Source: an uncultured Christensenella sp. (GTDB lineage: Bacteria; Bacillota; Clostridia; Christensenellales; Pumilibacteraceae). From it: 22,894 bases of DNA. The position numbers and the translations under genes were made by a program. Shown one piece after another: positions 16,032 through 22,894 of the stretch. How positions within the stretch are numbered: position 1 is the first letter of the stretch; every line of letters begins with the position of its first letter. Location: positions 1 to 22,894 of the forward strand of contig CAJTND010000019.1 of assembly GCA_910577995.1 (NCBI GenBank), given 5' to 3'. A model generated the notes under the pieces. That model was not told the origin of the DNA. It did no database searches and worked only from the letters and a program-made list of their open reading frames with translations.

Positions 16032-16705
16032 CGTATCACATAGCCCGCGCCGCGCACGGTCTCGATAAGATCTATCTTGTACACGTCGTCTATCTTCGAC
16101 CGAAGATACCTGACGTATACGTCGACGACGTTTGTCGAGCCGTAAAAGTCGAAGCCCCATACCGCGTCGAGCAGTTTCTCGCGGCTGACGACGATATTGC
16201 GGTTGCGCATGAGATATTCGAGCAGATCGAACTCCTTTTTGGTCAGGTCGACGGGATGTCCGTCGTATGTAGCGACGCGCGCCTCGGGATTTATCGCGAG
16301 CTTGCCGACGGCGAGGAACGCCGCGGGCGCGGCGGCGCGCTTGGTGTGCAGTCTTATGCGCGCCAAAAGCTCCTCTATCGCAAACGGCTTGGTCATGTAA
16401 TCGTCCGCGCCGATATCCAGCCCCGTCACCTTGTCGACGACCTGATCGCGCGCCGTCAGTATGATAACGGGCGTCTGCCGCTCCTGCCTGAGCCGTCGCA
16501 GGACCTCTATCCCGTTGAGCGACGGTAGCATCACGTCCAGCACGATAAGGTCGAAATCCCCATCGAGCGCGACGGCGAGCGCTTCCCTGCCGTCGGCAAC
16601 GACCGTGCAGTCGTAGTTCTCGTGCTCGAGCTCGAGTTGTAAAAACCTCGAGATCTGCGTTTCGTCCTCGACGATGAGTATTTTCTTTTTAGTTCCCGTT
16701 CCCAT
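16028..16705 (-). CDS. OmpR/PhoB-family response regulator
   Basis: This 225-residue DNA-binding regulator is probably phosphorylated by the kinase encoded just downstream. The receiver domain (about 8-120) has the acidic pair E13/D14, phosphorylation site D57 in VLDVMLP, T84 and K106. The winged-helix domain (about 132-225) has DLTKKEFDLLEYL (153-165), SREKLLDAVWG (174-184) and the TVRGAGYVIR end. I chose the ATG at 16705 because it has GGAG 6 bases upstream; the ATG at 16732 has no such site and adds nine non-conserved residues. Targets are unknown. The best class match is to the many PhoB/ArlR/CroR-like regulators, which sequence alone does not separate. Confidence 0.94.
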   Translation of the reverse strand: MGTGTKKKILIVEDETQISRFLQLELEHENYDCTVVADGREALAVALDGDFDLIVLDVMLPSLNGIEVLRRLRQERQTPVIILTARDQVVDKVTGLDIGADDYMTKPFAIEELLARIRLHTKRAAAPAAFLAVGKLAINPEARVATYDGHPVDLTKKEFDLLEYLMRNRNIVVSREKLLDAVWGFDFYGSTNVVDVYVRYLRSKIDDVYKIDLIETVRGAGYVIR

Positions 16706-16747
16706 ATTTTCTCCGTTATTGATATAGACCACAAAGTCGCAGTATCA

Positions 16748-16805
16748 CGCGCAGGATACGACGTCGACCGCAGATCATAGCGGCACGAGCGTATCACGCT
16801 GTCGA
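16748..16805. repeat. 58-bp direct repeat, copy A
   Basis: It begins CGCGCAGGATACG and ends GCGTATCACGCTGTCGA. The second copy is at 16872-16929, with differences only in a short central patch (about six positions). It sits 43 bases upstream of the response regulator start codon. The GCGT-ATC-ACGC part can form a small hairpin. Confidence 0.85.
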
Positions 16806-16871
16806 CTGACGGCACTGCTTTTGACGGCGTAGACAAGCGTCAGACAAGGAAGCCGAGCGAATGAACTTCAC

Positions 16872-16929
16872 CGCGCAGGATACGCCGTCGACAGCCGAGC
16901 ATAGCGGCACGAGCGTATCACGCTGTCGA
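16872..16929. repeat. 58-bp direct repeat, copy B
   Basis: It is nearly identical to 16748-16805, with the last 29 bases identical. The two copies are separated by 66 bases of unrelated sequence. The whole 16706-17050 spacer lacks a credible gene. It holds these repeats and the hairpin at 16951-16988. Confidence 0.85.
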
Positions 16930-16950
16930 TATCGTGCGAGAAGCAGGCGC

Positions 16951-16988
16951 GGCGGCGAAGTCGTAGCCTTGCGCTACGTCGAGCCGCC
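16951..16988. other. Large hairpin downstream of pyk
   Basis: GGCGGC (16951-16956) pairs with GCCGCC (16983-16988) and CGTAGC (16962-16967) pairs with GCTACG (16973-16978), separated by a small internal loop. It lies about 60 bases after the pyk stop on the minus strand. No T-run follows, so it is not a standard intrinsic terminator. It may stabilise the 3' end of the pyk message or be part of a repeat. Confidence 0.55.
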
Positions 16989-17050
16989 GCAACGAACTTA
17001 TCGCCGATAGCGACGAGTAAGACGCCGTGCAAGCTATGCGAGGCGGTCGC

Positions 17051-18472
17051 TTAAAAACCTTTGACTGTTTCGATACGCATAGTATTGGTATTGCCCGACA
17101 CGCCTACGGGCGTGCCTGCGGCTATTACGACGAGATCGCCCTCGGACACGACGCCGGTATTGACGGCGCACTTCATTATATGCTTGAACAGCGCATCGGA
17201 GTTGTCCTGCACCTTGCTCCGCGCGGGGATAACGCCCCAGTTCATGGCGAGCTGATTGTACGCTTTTTCCGAGGTGGTCGGCGCGATTATCGGCGCGGAC
17301 GGACGGAAGCGCGAGATCTTGCGCGCGGTATAGCCCGAGCGCGACACCGCGATTATCGCCTTTGCTCCGAGGTCGAAAGCCGCCGCGCACGTGCTGTGCG
17401 ACACCGCGTCGGTGACGGACTTTATCTGCGGTTCGAGCGCATGGAAACGCTTTTTGTAATTGATATCGCTCTCGGCGCACTCGGCGATCTTCGCCATCGT
17501 GCGGACGGACTCCACGGGATACGCGCCCGCGGCGGTCTCGCCCGAGAGCATGATAGCCGACGAGCCGTCGTAAATCGCATTGGCGACGTCGGATATCTCC
17601 GCGCGCGTCGGGCGCGGATTGTTGATCATCGATTCTAGCATCTGCGTCGCGGTTATGACCTTTTTGCCCTGACGGTAACAGCAGGTGATCATATCCTTCT
17701 GTATGCCGGGCAGTTCCTCGAACGGTATCTCGACGCCCATATCGCCGCGCGCGACCATCGCGCCGTCGCATTCCGCGATTATCGACAGGAAGTTATCGAC
17801 GCCCGTGCGGTTCTCGATCTTGGCGATGAGCTGAACGTCGTCCGCATCGTGCTCGCTCAACAGGCGTTTTACGATGCGCACGTCGTCGACCGAACGCACG
17901 AAGCTCATGGCGATATAATCGATATCCTGCGACAGCCCGAACTCGATATCGGCGCGGTCGACGTCCGAAAGGTACGGCATATCAATCGGCGTGTCGGGCA
18001 GGTTGATGCTCTTGCGATTGGATATCACGCCGTCGTTCTTGACAGTAGTCACGATGTCCGTCGCATTGACGGAATCGACGGAAAGCTCGATGAGCCCGTC
18101 GTTGACGAGCACGCGCGCGCCCTTCTTGACGAACTTCGGAAGATCGGTATAGGTTATCGTCACCTGCGATTCGTCGCCGACGACCTCGCGCGTCGTGAGC
18201 GTGAACTTCGCGCCGCTTTTAAGCTCGACCTTGCCGTCACGGAACGTCTTGACGCGTATCTCCGGACCTTTCGTGTCCAAAAGTATAGCGAGCGGTATGC
18301 CGAGCTCCTTGCGGACGCGCTTGACCATATCGATGCGCATCTTGTGCTCGTCATAGGTCGCGTGCGAAAAGTTGAGCCGCGCAACGTTCATTCCCGCGCG
18401 CGCCATTGCTTTGAGCACGGCGTAATCGTCGGTCGCAGGACCGAGCGTACAAACAATCTTTGTTCTTCTCAT
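17051..18472 (-). CDS. pyk: Pyruvate kinase
   Basis: Pyruvate kinase converts phosphoenolpyruvate and ADP to pyruvate and ATP, the last step of glycolysis. The 473-residue protein has all expected parts: MRRTKIVCTLGPATDD at the N-terminus, NFSHA (34-38), LDTKGPEIR (65-73), and the active-site signature LIAKIENRTGVDN with K218. It also has MVARGDMGVEIP (239-250), ATQMLESM (275-282), PTRAEISDVANAIYDG (288-303) and IMLSGETAAGAYP (307-319). The C-terminal domain is standard and lacks the extra PEP-utiliser domain of Bacillus-type enzymes. The ATG at 18472 has GGAGG 7 bases upstream; the ORF extends further but without a site. It follows metA by 73 bases on the same strand and may be co-transcribed. 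Confidence 0.97.
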   Translation of the reverse strand: MRRTKIVCTLGPATDDYAVLKAMARAGMNVARLNFSHATYDEHKMRIDMVKRVRKELGIPLAILLDTKGPEIRVKTFRDGKVELKSGAKFTLTTREVVGDESQVTITYTDLPKFVKKGARVLVNDGLIELSVDSVNATDIVTTVKNDGVISNRKSINLPDTPIDMPYLSDVDRADIEFGLSQDIDYIAMSFVRSVDDVRIVKRLLSEHDADDVQLIAKIENRTGVDNFLSIIAECDGAMVARGDMGVEIPFEELPGIQKDMITCCYRQGKKVITATQMLESMINNPRPTRAEISDVANAIYDGSSAIMLSGETAAGAYPVESVRTMAKIAECAESDINYKKRFHALEPQIKSVTDAVSHSTCAAAFDLGAKAIIAVSRSGYTARKISRFRPSAPIIAPTTSEKAYNQLAMNWGVIPARSKVQDNSDALFKHIMKCAVNTGVVSEGDLVVIAAGTPVGVSGNTNTMRIETVKGF

Positions 18473-18495
18473 ATAGACCTCCGAGTAAAAGCGTC

Positions 18496-18514
18496 GGCGC
18501 GGCAGACGCGCGCC
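18496..18514. other. GC-rich hairpin between metA and pyk
   Basis: GGCGCG (18496-18501) and CGCGCC (18509-18514) form a 6-bp stem with a 7-base loop in the 73-bp gap. No convincing T-run follows on the minus strand. It may modulate read-through or stability between the two genes. Confidence 0.4.
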
Positions 18515-18545
18515 GCTGAAGTACATATCGACCGCACGCCTAAGA

Positions 18546-19469
18546 CTACACTATCTTGTGTATGTCGTAAGGCGTCGCTTGGTAAACGCAATAATTGAGC
18601 CAGTTCCCGACGAGCAGCGACTGATGCGCGCGCCAGCTGAGCGGCGGCACTTCGCCTATCCTGCCGTTGACGTAGTAATGCTGCGGCGGCGCGATGTCCA
18701 GACCCTTTGCCGTATCGCGGCGGTATTCCGCATCGAGCGTGTCCGCATCGTACTCGCCGTGCCCGAATACGAACACATGCCGATGATCGTCCGAACAGCT
18801 CAAATACACGCCCGCCTCGTCGGATTCCGCGAGCACTTTGAGCCGCCGTTCGCGGTGCATCGCGGCGGAGTCGGACTCGGTATAGCGCGAGTGCGGCGCG
18901 GCGAAGCTGTCGTCGAAACCTCGGGTCAGCGGATCGGTCTTGTCGAGCACGCGGTGCTCGAATATGCCCGAAAGCTTACGCGGCAGCGGGCTCTTGCCGA
19001 TGCCGTAGTGCAGATACAAGCCCGCCTGCGCCGCCCAGCATATATATAAAGTCGAATAAACGTTATGCTCCGCCCAGGCGAGCACGTCTTTGAGTTCTTG
19101 CCAATACGCAACGTCGGCAAACTCCATGGTCTCGACGGGCGCGCCCGTGATAATCAGCCCGTCGAACTTCGCGCCCGCGGTCTTTATCTCGTCGAACGTG
19201 TGATAGAACGCGCGCAAATGCTCGATAGGCGTATTCTTCGGGTCGTAGGTCTCGGTGCGCAAAAGAACGACATTCGACTGCAACGGCGAATTGGCTATAA
19301 GCCGCAGCAACTGCGTTTCGGTATCGATCTTATTGGGCATGAGGTTGAGTATCGCGAGCTCGAGCGGACGTATATCCTGCAATGCGGCGCGATCGTCGGG
19401 CATGACGAACACGTTTTCGCGCTCGAGCGCGGCATATGCAGGCAGTCGGCGCGAGATGTTTACGGGCAT
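18546..19469 (-). CDS. metA: Homoserine O-acyltransferase MetA (probably acetyl-CoA specific)
   Basis: MetA activates homoserine by O-acylation, the first committed step of methionine synthesis. The 307-residue protein matches the family length (E. coli 309). The catalytic cysteine is C144 in ICWAAQAG, and H237 and E239 lie in GHGEYD, matching E. coli C142, H235 and E237. The N-terminal ENVFVM (18-23) and LAILNLMPNKI (38-48) are typical. At the acyl-donor position, E. coli has glycine 111 (TGAPLG) while here it is glutamate 113 (TGAPVE). That residue is associated with acetyl-CoA use in many MetA proteins, so homoserine O-acetyltransferase is the better prediction. The start overlaps the upstream stop by one base (TAATG), with AGAGG 7 bases before it. 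Confidence 0.95.
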   Translation of the reverse strand: MPVNISRRLPAYAALERENVFVMPDDRAALQDIRPLELAILNLMPNKIDTETQLLRLIANSPLQSNVVLLRTETYDPKNTPIEHLRAFYHTFDEIKTAGAKFDGLIITGAPVETMEFADVAYWQELKDVLAWAEHNVYSTLYICWAAQAGLYLHYGIGKSPLPRKLSGIFEHRVLDKTDPLTRGFDDSFAAPHSRYTESDSAAMHRERRLKVLAESDEAGVYLSCSDDHRHVFVFGHGEYDADTLDAEYRRDTAKGLDIAPPQHYYVNGRIGEVPPLSWRAHQSLLVGNWLNYCVYQATPYDIHKIV

Positions 19470-20062
19470 TACTGTACCTCTTTGACGCGCTGTATGAGCA
19501 TAGCGCGCTCGTCGCCCTTGACCCTTTGAACGGTCGCCTGCAACAGCGCGGACTGCTTGTTGTTGAGCTTGACGCGACGTTGCGCGCTCTTTTTCATCAT
19601 TTCGATAAAGAACCTGTCGAGGAACTTTATCATATATCCGCCGAACGTAACGCCGGGCGCGCCGTTCTTGGCGATGTGCTTGAATATGCTGTCTACGGGC
19701 TCGGTCTTGCCCGCTATAAGCAGGTTGAGCGGCATAGCGAAAAGCTCGCCCTCCGCTACCGACGACGAGAACTCGAAAACCGCGCGCTCGATGACAGGAC
19801 GGTCGAGCACCGTCTTTTGCGCCTTAGCCGCGCCGCTCTTGAGAAACAACTCGAAAACGCGATCGAGGTACAGCGCCGCCACCGCGGAATTGTTAAGATC
19901 CTTGTCGCTTTTTATAAGCATGAACTCCCAGAGATCCTCCGCCGCGGCGTAATCGTGCTTGATAAGCGCGCCGAAATACTTATCGACGACGGGCTGTTTG
20001 TAAACGTCCGATGCAAAGAAGTCGCTCACTATTTCGAAATACTTGATCTGTTTGGTGTTCAT
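19469..20062 (-). CDS. Unrecognised 197-residue soluble protein upstream of metA
   Basis: This 197-residue protein starts MNTKQIKYFE. It has no evident signal peptide or membrane segment and looks mainly helical. Charged and aromatic residues are concentrated in 1-60, and a basic end reads MKKSAQRRVKLNNKQSA. I do not recognise a family. The ATG at 20062 has GAGG 7 bases upstream. A TTG further upstream falls inside the promoter at 20093-20122, so it cannot be the start. It is the first gene of a probable unit with metA (one-base overlap, TAATG) and perhaps pyk, which suggests translation coupled to methionine synthesis. No shared function can be claimed. Confidence 0.85.
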   Translation of the reverse strand: MNTKQIKYFEIVSDFFASDVYKQPVVDKYFGALIKHDYAAAEDLWEFMLIKSDKDLNNSAVAALYLDRVFELFLKSGAAKAQKTVLDRPVIERAVFEFSSSVAEGELFAMPLNLLIAGKTEPVDSIFKHIAKNGAPGVTFGGYMIKFLDRFFIEMMKKSAQRRVKLNNKQSALLQATVQRVKGDERAMLIQRVKEVQ

Positions 20063-20092
20063 ATATGCCTCGCTTTTCTTATTTACAAGCAA

Positions 20093-20122
20093 ATTATACT
20101 ATATTTCCGCACCCTAAATCAA
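20093..20122 (-). promoter_or_regulatory. Sigma-A promoter upstream of the 197-residue gene and metA
   Basis: On the minus strand a -35 TTGATT (20122-20117) is followed after 18 bases by a perfect -10 TATAAT (20098-20093). Transcription should start near 20086, giving a leader of about 24 bases before the ATG at 20062. That leader is too short to hold an S-box (SAM) or T-box element, so no riboswitch control of metA is visible here. Confidence 0.75.
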
Positions 20123-20218
20123 GTATTTTACGGGCTATTAAAGGTTGCTTTTTGTTTATATGCCGCTCCGCGCCCGTAATTATAGATTTTTTGCCGTTCC
20201 GTCGCGAGATCCGTCGGA

Positions 20219-20413
20219 TAACCACCTCCGTCCTCGCTTTGCTCGGACACCTCCCCCAAAAGGGGACGGCGAAGACATTACCATTATCCGACACTCCGTC
20301 CTCGCCCGTTTTGTCACTCCGAGCGCAAGCGAAGAGTCTCGACCTTATGTCACGCCGTCGCTTCCCCCTCTCGGGGGAAGTGTCAATGCGCCAGCGTTGA
20401 CGATAGGGGCTTT
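20219..20413. repeat. Intergenic repeat, copy 3 (longer, with an internal extra module)
   Basis: The left end lacks a clear AAAGCCCC but has the family's CCTCCGTCCTCGC...GCTCGGACACCTCCCCC block (about 20225-20256). The right part has the CTTCCCCCTCTCGGGGGAAG and GTCAATGC/GCGTTGAC hairpins and ends in GGGGCTTT (20406-20413), 9 bases after the ATPase stop codon. It is about 60 bp longer than copy 2 because of the module at 20311-20350. Confidence 0.8.
20311..20350. repeat. Different repeat-like module nested in copy 3
   Basis: The segment TTGTCACTCCGAGCGCAAGC and the following GAAGAGTCTCGACC have no counterpart in copies 2 or 4b. They interrupt copy 3 between its first and second hairpin regions. 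They resemble the short extragenic REP-like sequences (GTCACTCCGAGC...) seen in many gut bacterial genomes. That resemblance is from memory and unverified. Confidence 0.5.
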
Positions 20414-20422
20414 ACCGCGCCG

Positions 20423-22360
20423 CTATTTTGTTGCGACACCGCCCGCTTTGCTCTCCGCTTTGTTCCGCACGCGCAGACACCGCATGGCGTTGAGTATGGC
20501 AAGCACGGCGACGCCGACGTCGGCAAAGACCGCGAGCCACATATTGGCTATACCGCATGCGGCGAGCACGAGCGTCGCCGCCTTGACGGCGAGCGCGAAT
20601 ATTATATTCTGCATGACGATGCCGACGGTCCGCTTGGCGATACGCCGCGCGAACGGTATCTGCGACAGCCTGTCGTTCATCAGAACGACGTCCGCCGCCT
20701 CGATAGCCGCGTCGCTGCCTATCGCGCCCATCGCGATGCCTACGTCCGCGCGCGACAGCACGGGCGCGTCGTTTATCCCGTCGCCGACGAATGCAACGGC
20801 ATTGCGGCGTTTGCCCTTTTGGCTCTTGCCGCCGTTCCGATCGCCGGCGGCTATCAGTTTTTCCACCTCGGTCACCTTGTCGGCAGGCAAAAGCTCCGCA
20901 TGCACCTCGTCCACGCCGACCTCCGCCGCAACGGCTTTTGCCGCCGCGCCGCGGTCGCCCGTAAGCATCACAGTCTTAATCCCGAGCGCTTTCAGCTCCG
21001 CTATCGCCGCCGCCGAGTCGTCCTTGACCGCGTCGGCTATCTCGACCGCGCCGAGATAAACGCCGTTCTCCGCAACGTAAACGACCGTACCGCGCGCGCC
21101 GTCCGCACGCTCGAACTCGATACCGCGCTCGCCGAATAACAGAGCGTTGCCGCAGACTATCTCCGCGCCGCCGACCGCAGCGACGATGCCGCGCCCCGCA
21201 AACTCCTCGGCAGTGCCGCCGTCCGCGTCGGGACTATACCCGACCGCCTCCGCCGCCGCTACTATCGAACGCGCTATCGGGTGCGCCGAGAACCGCTCGG
21301 CGCGCGCCGCCGCAACGAGCACGCGCTCGCGCTCGCCCGTCACCGCAACGACCTCGAACCGACCCTTAGTAACAGTGCCCGTCTTATCGAAAACGAGCGT
21401 ATCGACATTGCTCAACAGCTCCAAATAATTGCCGCCCTTGACGAGCACGCCGTGCCTGCTCGCCGCGCCGATACCGCCGAAGAACGACAGCGGAACGGAA
21501 ATAACGAGCGCGCACGGGCACGACACGACCAAAAAAGTCAGCGCGCGCGTCACCCAGTCCGTCCACACCGCCGCACTGCGCATGCCCAAAAACAGCGGCG
21601 GCAGCACCGCGAGCAACACCGCGCAGATAACGACAGCAGGCGTATATATAGCGGCGAAACGCGTGATAAAGCTCTCGGACTTGGCTTTTTTAGCCGACGC
21701 ATTCTCGACAAGATCGAGTATCTTCGCCACGGTGCTGTCCTCGTACTGCTTTTCCGTCCGCACCTTGATGACGGAAGAAAGATTGATAGCGCCCGACAGC
21801 GCGGCAGACCCGACCGCGACCGCGACGGGCGCGCTCTCGCCGGTAAGCGCCGAGCAGTCCAGCCAGCCCTCGCCGTCGACGACCGTCGAATCGATAGGCA
21901 CGCGCTCGCCCGCGCGCACGACGAGCGTCGAGCCGACCTCGACCTCCTCGGGAAAGACCGTCTTTTCGCCGTCGTCAGTCAGCACGCAAGCCGTTTCGGG
22001 ACGTATGTCCATGAGCGCGGCGATAGACCGCCGCGACTTATTGACCGCGTAGTTTTGAAAGAACTCGCCGACCTGATAGAACAGCATGACGGCGACCGCC
22101 TCGGCATACTCGCCGACGGCGAACGCGCCGACCGTAGCGACTATCATCAAAAAATTCTCGTCGAACACCTTGCCGCGAACTATGTTCCGCGCCGCGCGAA
22201 ACAGCACGTCGTAGCATGCGGCGAGATACACAGCGAGGAAAACAATAAGCCACGCCCACTGCGGCGCGCGCGCTTCCAGCCCGAGATAGCACCCGAACAC
22301 CGCAGCGAACGCCGCTATTGCCGATATTATTCGTATAAGACCTTTCTTGTTCTTGCTCAC
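20423..22360 (-). CDS. P1B-type heavy-metal ATPase, Zn/Cd/Pb class, lacking N-terminal metal-binding domain
   Basis: This 645-residue membrane pump exports divalent metal ions using ATP. Motifs in order: TGES (173-176), the metal-binding CPC (281-283) in SCPCALVISVP, DKTGT with phosphorylated D325, SAHPIA with the P1B-type HP pair (360-361) and GDGIND (526-531). K593 in the seventh helix and D613 in MWLAVFADVGVAVL correspond to the lysine and aspartate that define ZntA/CadA pumps, so Zn, Cd or Pb is the likely substrate. There is no N-terminal HMA (CxxC) domain; the first helix begins near residue 8. The GTG start has AAGGAG 6 bases upstream; an ATG five bases earlier opens only a two-codon frame. 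No metal-responsive regulator is next to it. Confidence 0.93.
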   Translation of the reverse strand: MSKNKKGLIRIISAIAAFAAVFGCYLGLEARAPQWAWLIVFLAVYLAACYDVLFRAARNIVRGKVFDENFLMIVATVGAFAVGEYAEAVAVMLFYQVGEFFQNYAVNKSRRSIAALMDIRPETACVLTDDGEKTVFPEEVEVGSTLVVRAGERVPIDSTVVDGEGWLDCSALTGESAPVAVAVGSAALSGAINLSSVIKVRTEKQYEDSTVAKILDLVENASAKKAKSESFITRFAAIYTPAVVICAVLLAVLPPLFLGMRSAAVWTDWVTRALTFLVVSCPCALVISVPLSFFGGIGAASRHGVLVKGGNYLELLSNVDTLVFDKTGTVTKGRFEVVAVTGERERVLVAAARAERFSAHPIARSIVAAAEAVGYSPDADGGTAEEFAGRGIVAAVGGAEIVCGNALLFGERGIEFERADGARGTVVYVAENGVYLGAVEIADAVKDDSAAAIAELKALGIKTVMLTGDRGAAAKAVAAEVGVDEVHAELLPADKVTEVEKLIAAGDRNGGKSQKGKRRNAVAFVGDGINDAPVLSRADVGIAMGAIGSDAAIEAADVVLMNDRLSQIPFARRIAKRTVGIVMQNIIFALAVKAATLVLAACGIANMWLAVFADVGVAVLAILNAMRCLRVRNKAESKAGGVATK

Positions 22361-22408
22361 ACCATGCTCCTTGATCCTGCTGATTTATCGTTTTGAACGT
22401 TTTTTTAC

Positions 22409-22540
22409 AAAGGCGGCGAAGCCGTTACTCCCGTCACCTCGTCGCTTCCGTTAATGGCGGCGAAGATGTTTCACCCGTCACGCCGTCGCTTCCCCCTCTC
22501 GGGGGAAGTGGCAACGCGTGAGCGTTGACGATAGGGGCTT
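22409..22540. repeat. Intergenic repeat, copy 4a (left end degraded)
   Basis: The right end is typical: CTTCCCCCTCTCGGGGGAAG (22489-22508), a GCAACGC/GCGTTG hairpin and GGGGCTT (22534-22540). The left AAAGCCCC and first hairpin are missing. The middle module (GGCGGCGAAG... to CGTCGCTTCC) is present twice, at about 22413-22449 and 22457-22493. Confidence 0.8.
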
Positions 22541-22581
22541 ATAGTAACTATCGCTTTACCGCTCTATTTCCGCTCTGCCGC

Positions 22582-22714
22582 AAAGCCCCCTACGTCCTCG
22601 CTACGCTCGGACACCTCCCCCCAACGGGGGCGGCAAAGATGTTTCACCCGTCACCTCGTCGCTTCCCCCTCTCGGGGGAAGTGTCAACGCGCGAGCGTTG
22701 ACGATAGGGGCATT
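22582..22714. repeat. Intergenic repeat, copy 4b (complete)
   Basis: The left end AAAGCCCC (22582-22589) and right end GGGGCATT (22707-22714, one change from GGGGCTTT) enclose the three standard hairpin regions. The left arm reads GTCCTCGCTACGCTCGGAC, which can fold as an extra small hairpin. Length 133 bp, essentially equal to copy 2. Confidence 0.87.
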
Positions 22715-22754
22715 GACGGGACGCAGGATTTCTACTTAATTCTTTCATTACCAT

Positions 22755-22894
22755 AAAGTCCCCCCTCCGTCCTCGCTACGCTCGGACACCTCCCCCAAAA
22801 GGGGGCGGCGAAGCCGTTTCACCCGTCACGCCGTCGCTTCCCCATCGCGCCGCGCACACCCGTCACGCCGTCGCTTCCCCCTCTCGGGGGAAGT
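22755..22894. repeat. Intergenic repeat, copy 4c (runs off the window)
   Basis: It begins AAAGTCCC (22755-22762) and proceeds through the GTCCTCGCTACGCTCGGAC arm and the C5-A4-G5 hairpin. The CACCCGTCACGCCGTCGCTT module is present twice, at about 22819 and 22856. The window ends within the CTTCCCCCTCTCGGGGGAAG hairpin. A 40-bp spacer separates it from copy 4b. Confidence 0.8.

Noticed and set aside
16706..16732. The upstream ATG of the response regulator
   Set aside because: It has no ribosome binding site and adds residues outside the receiver domain; the ATG at 16705 is preceded by GGAG at normal spacing.
20063..20092. A TTG start for the 197-residue protein
   Set aside because: It falls directly beside the -10 box TATAAT, so it would not be transcribed; the ATG at 20062 has a good ribosome binding site.
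22358..22365. An ATG five bases before the GTG start of the metal ATPase
   Set aside because: It reads ATG GTG TGA and stops, and it lies too close to the AAGGAG site; the GTG has proper spacing and frame.
22409..22894. The regularly spaced repeats as a CRISPR array
   Set aside because: Units are about 132 bp with conserved, not variable, spacers, and no cas gene is present.

Overview
The window reads as a chromosomal segment from an uncultured, moderately GC-rich member of the Bacillota, probably a gut-type Clostridia. This is an inference. It rests on GGAGG-type ribosome binding sites, a BofA-like protein of the sporulation lineage, a lipoprotein-anchored peptide-binding protein, consensus sigma-A promoters and many ATA and AGG codons. 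All 14 credible genes lie on the minus strand, so transcription runs from high to low coordinates. I saw no tRNA, rRNA, CRISPR array, transposase or phage gene.

Reading in the direction of transcription: 22894-22361 holds three copies of an intergenic repeat. 20423-22360 is a Zn/Cd-type P1B ATPase lacking the usual N-terminal metal-binding domain. Another repeat copy follows, then a promoter, an unrecognised 197-residue protein, metA and pyk (20062-17051). 17050-16706 is a non-coding spacer with a 58-bp direct repeat. 16705-14736 is an OmpR-type response regulator and its histidine kinase, closed by an intrinsic terminator. 14611-14357 is bofA-like, followed by another repeat copy.

The centre of the window is an oligopeptide importer, oppA then oppBCDF (13900-4540). 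oppA has a perfect-consensus promoter, a terminator-like hairpin in its leader and its own 3' terminator. oppBCDF has a separate extended -10 promoter. Four of the five subunits are larger than normal: OppA has 873 residues, OppC carries an extracellular insert of about 210 residues, OppD carries about 390 inserted residues plus a lysine/alanine-rich tail, and OppF carries about 120 inserted residues. This expanded importer is the most unusual protein feature here. Two small membrane proteins follow (4543-3917). A heterodimeric ABC exporter (3842-203) comes next, with one canonical and one degenerate ATP site, preceded by a perfect 22-bp palindrome. More repeat copies lie beyond it.

The second unusual feature is the repeat family. 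It is about 132 bp long, bounded by inverted AAAGCCCC/GGGGCTTT ends and contains several internal hairpins. Copies lie just after the stop codons of three genes with the same end facing the gene. Where copies are tandem they are separated by about 41 bp of partly conserved spacer.
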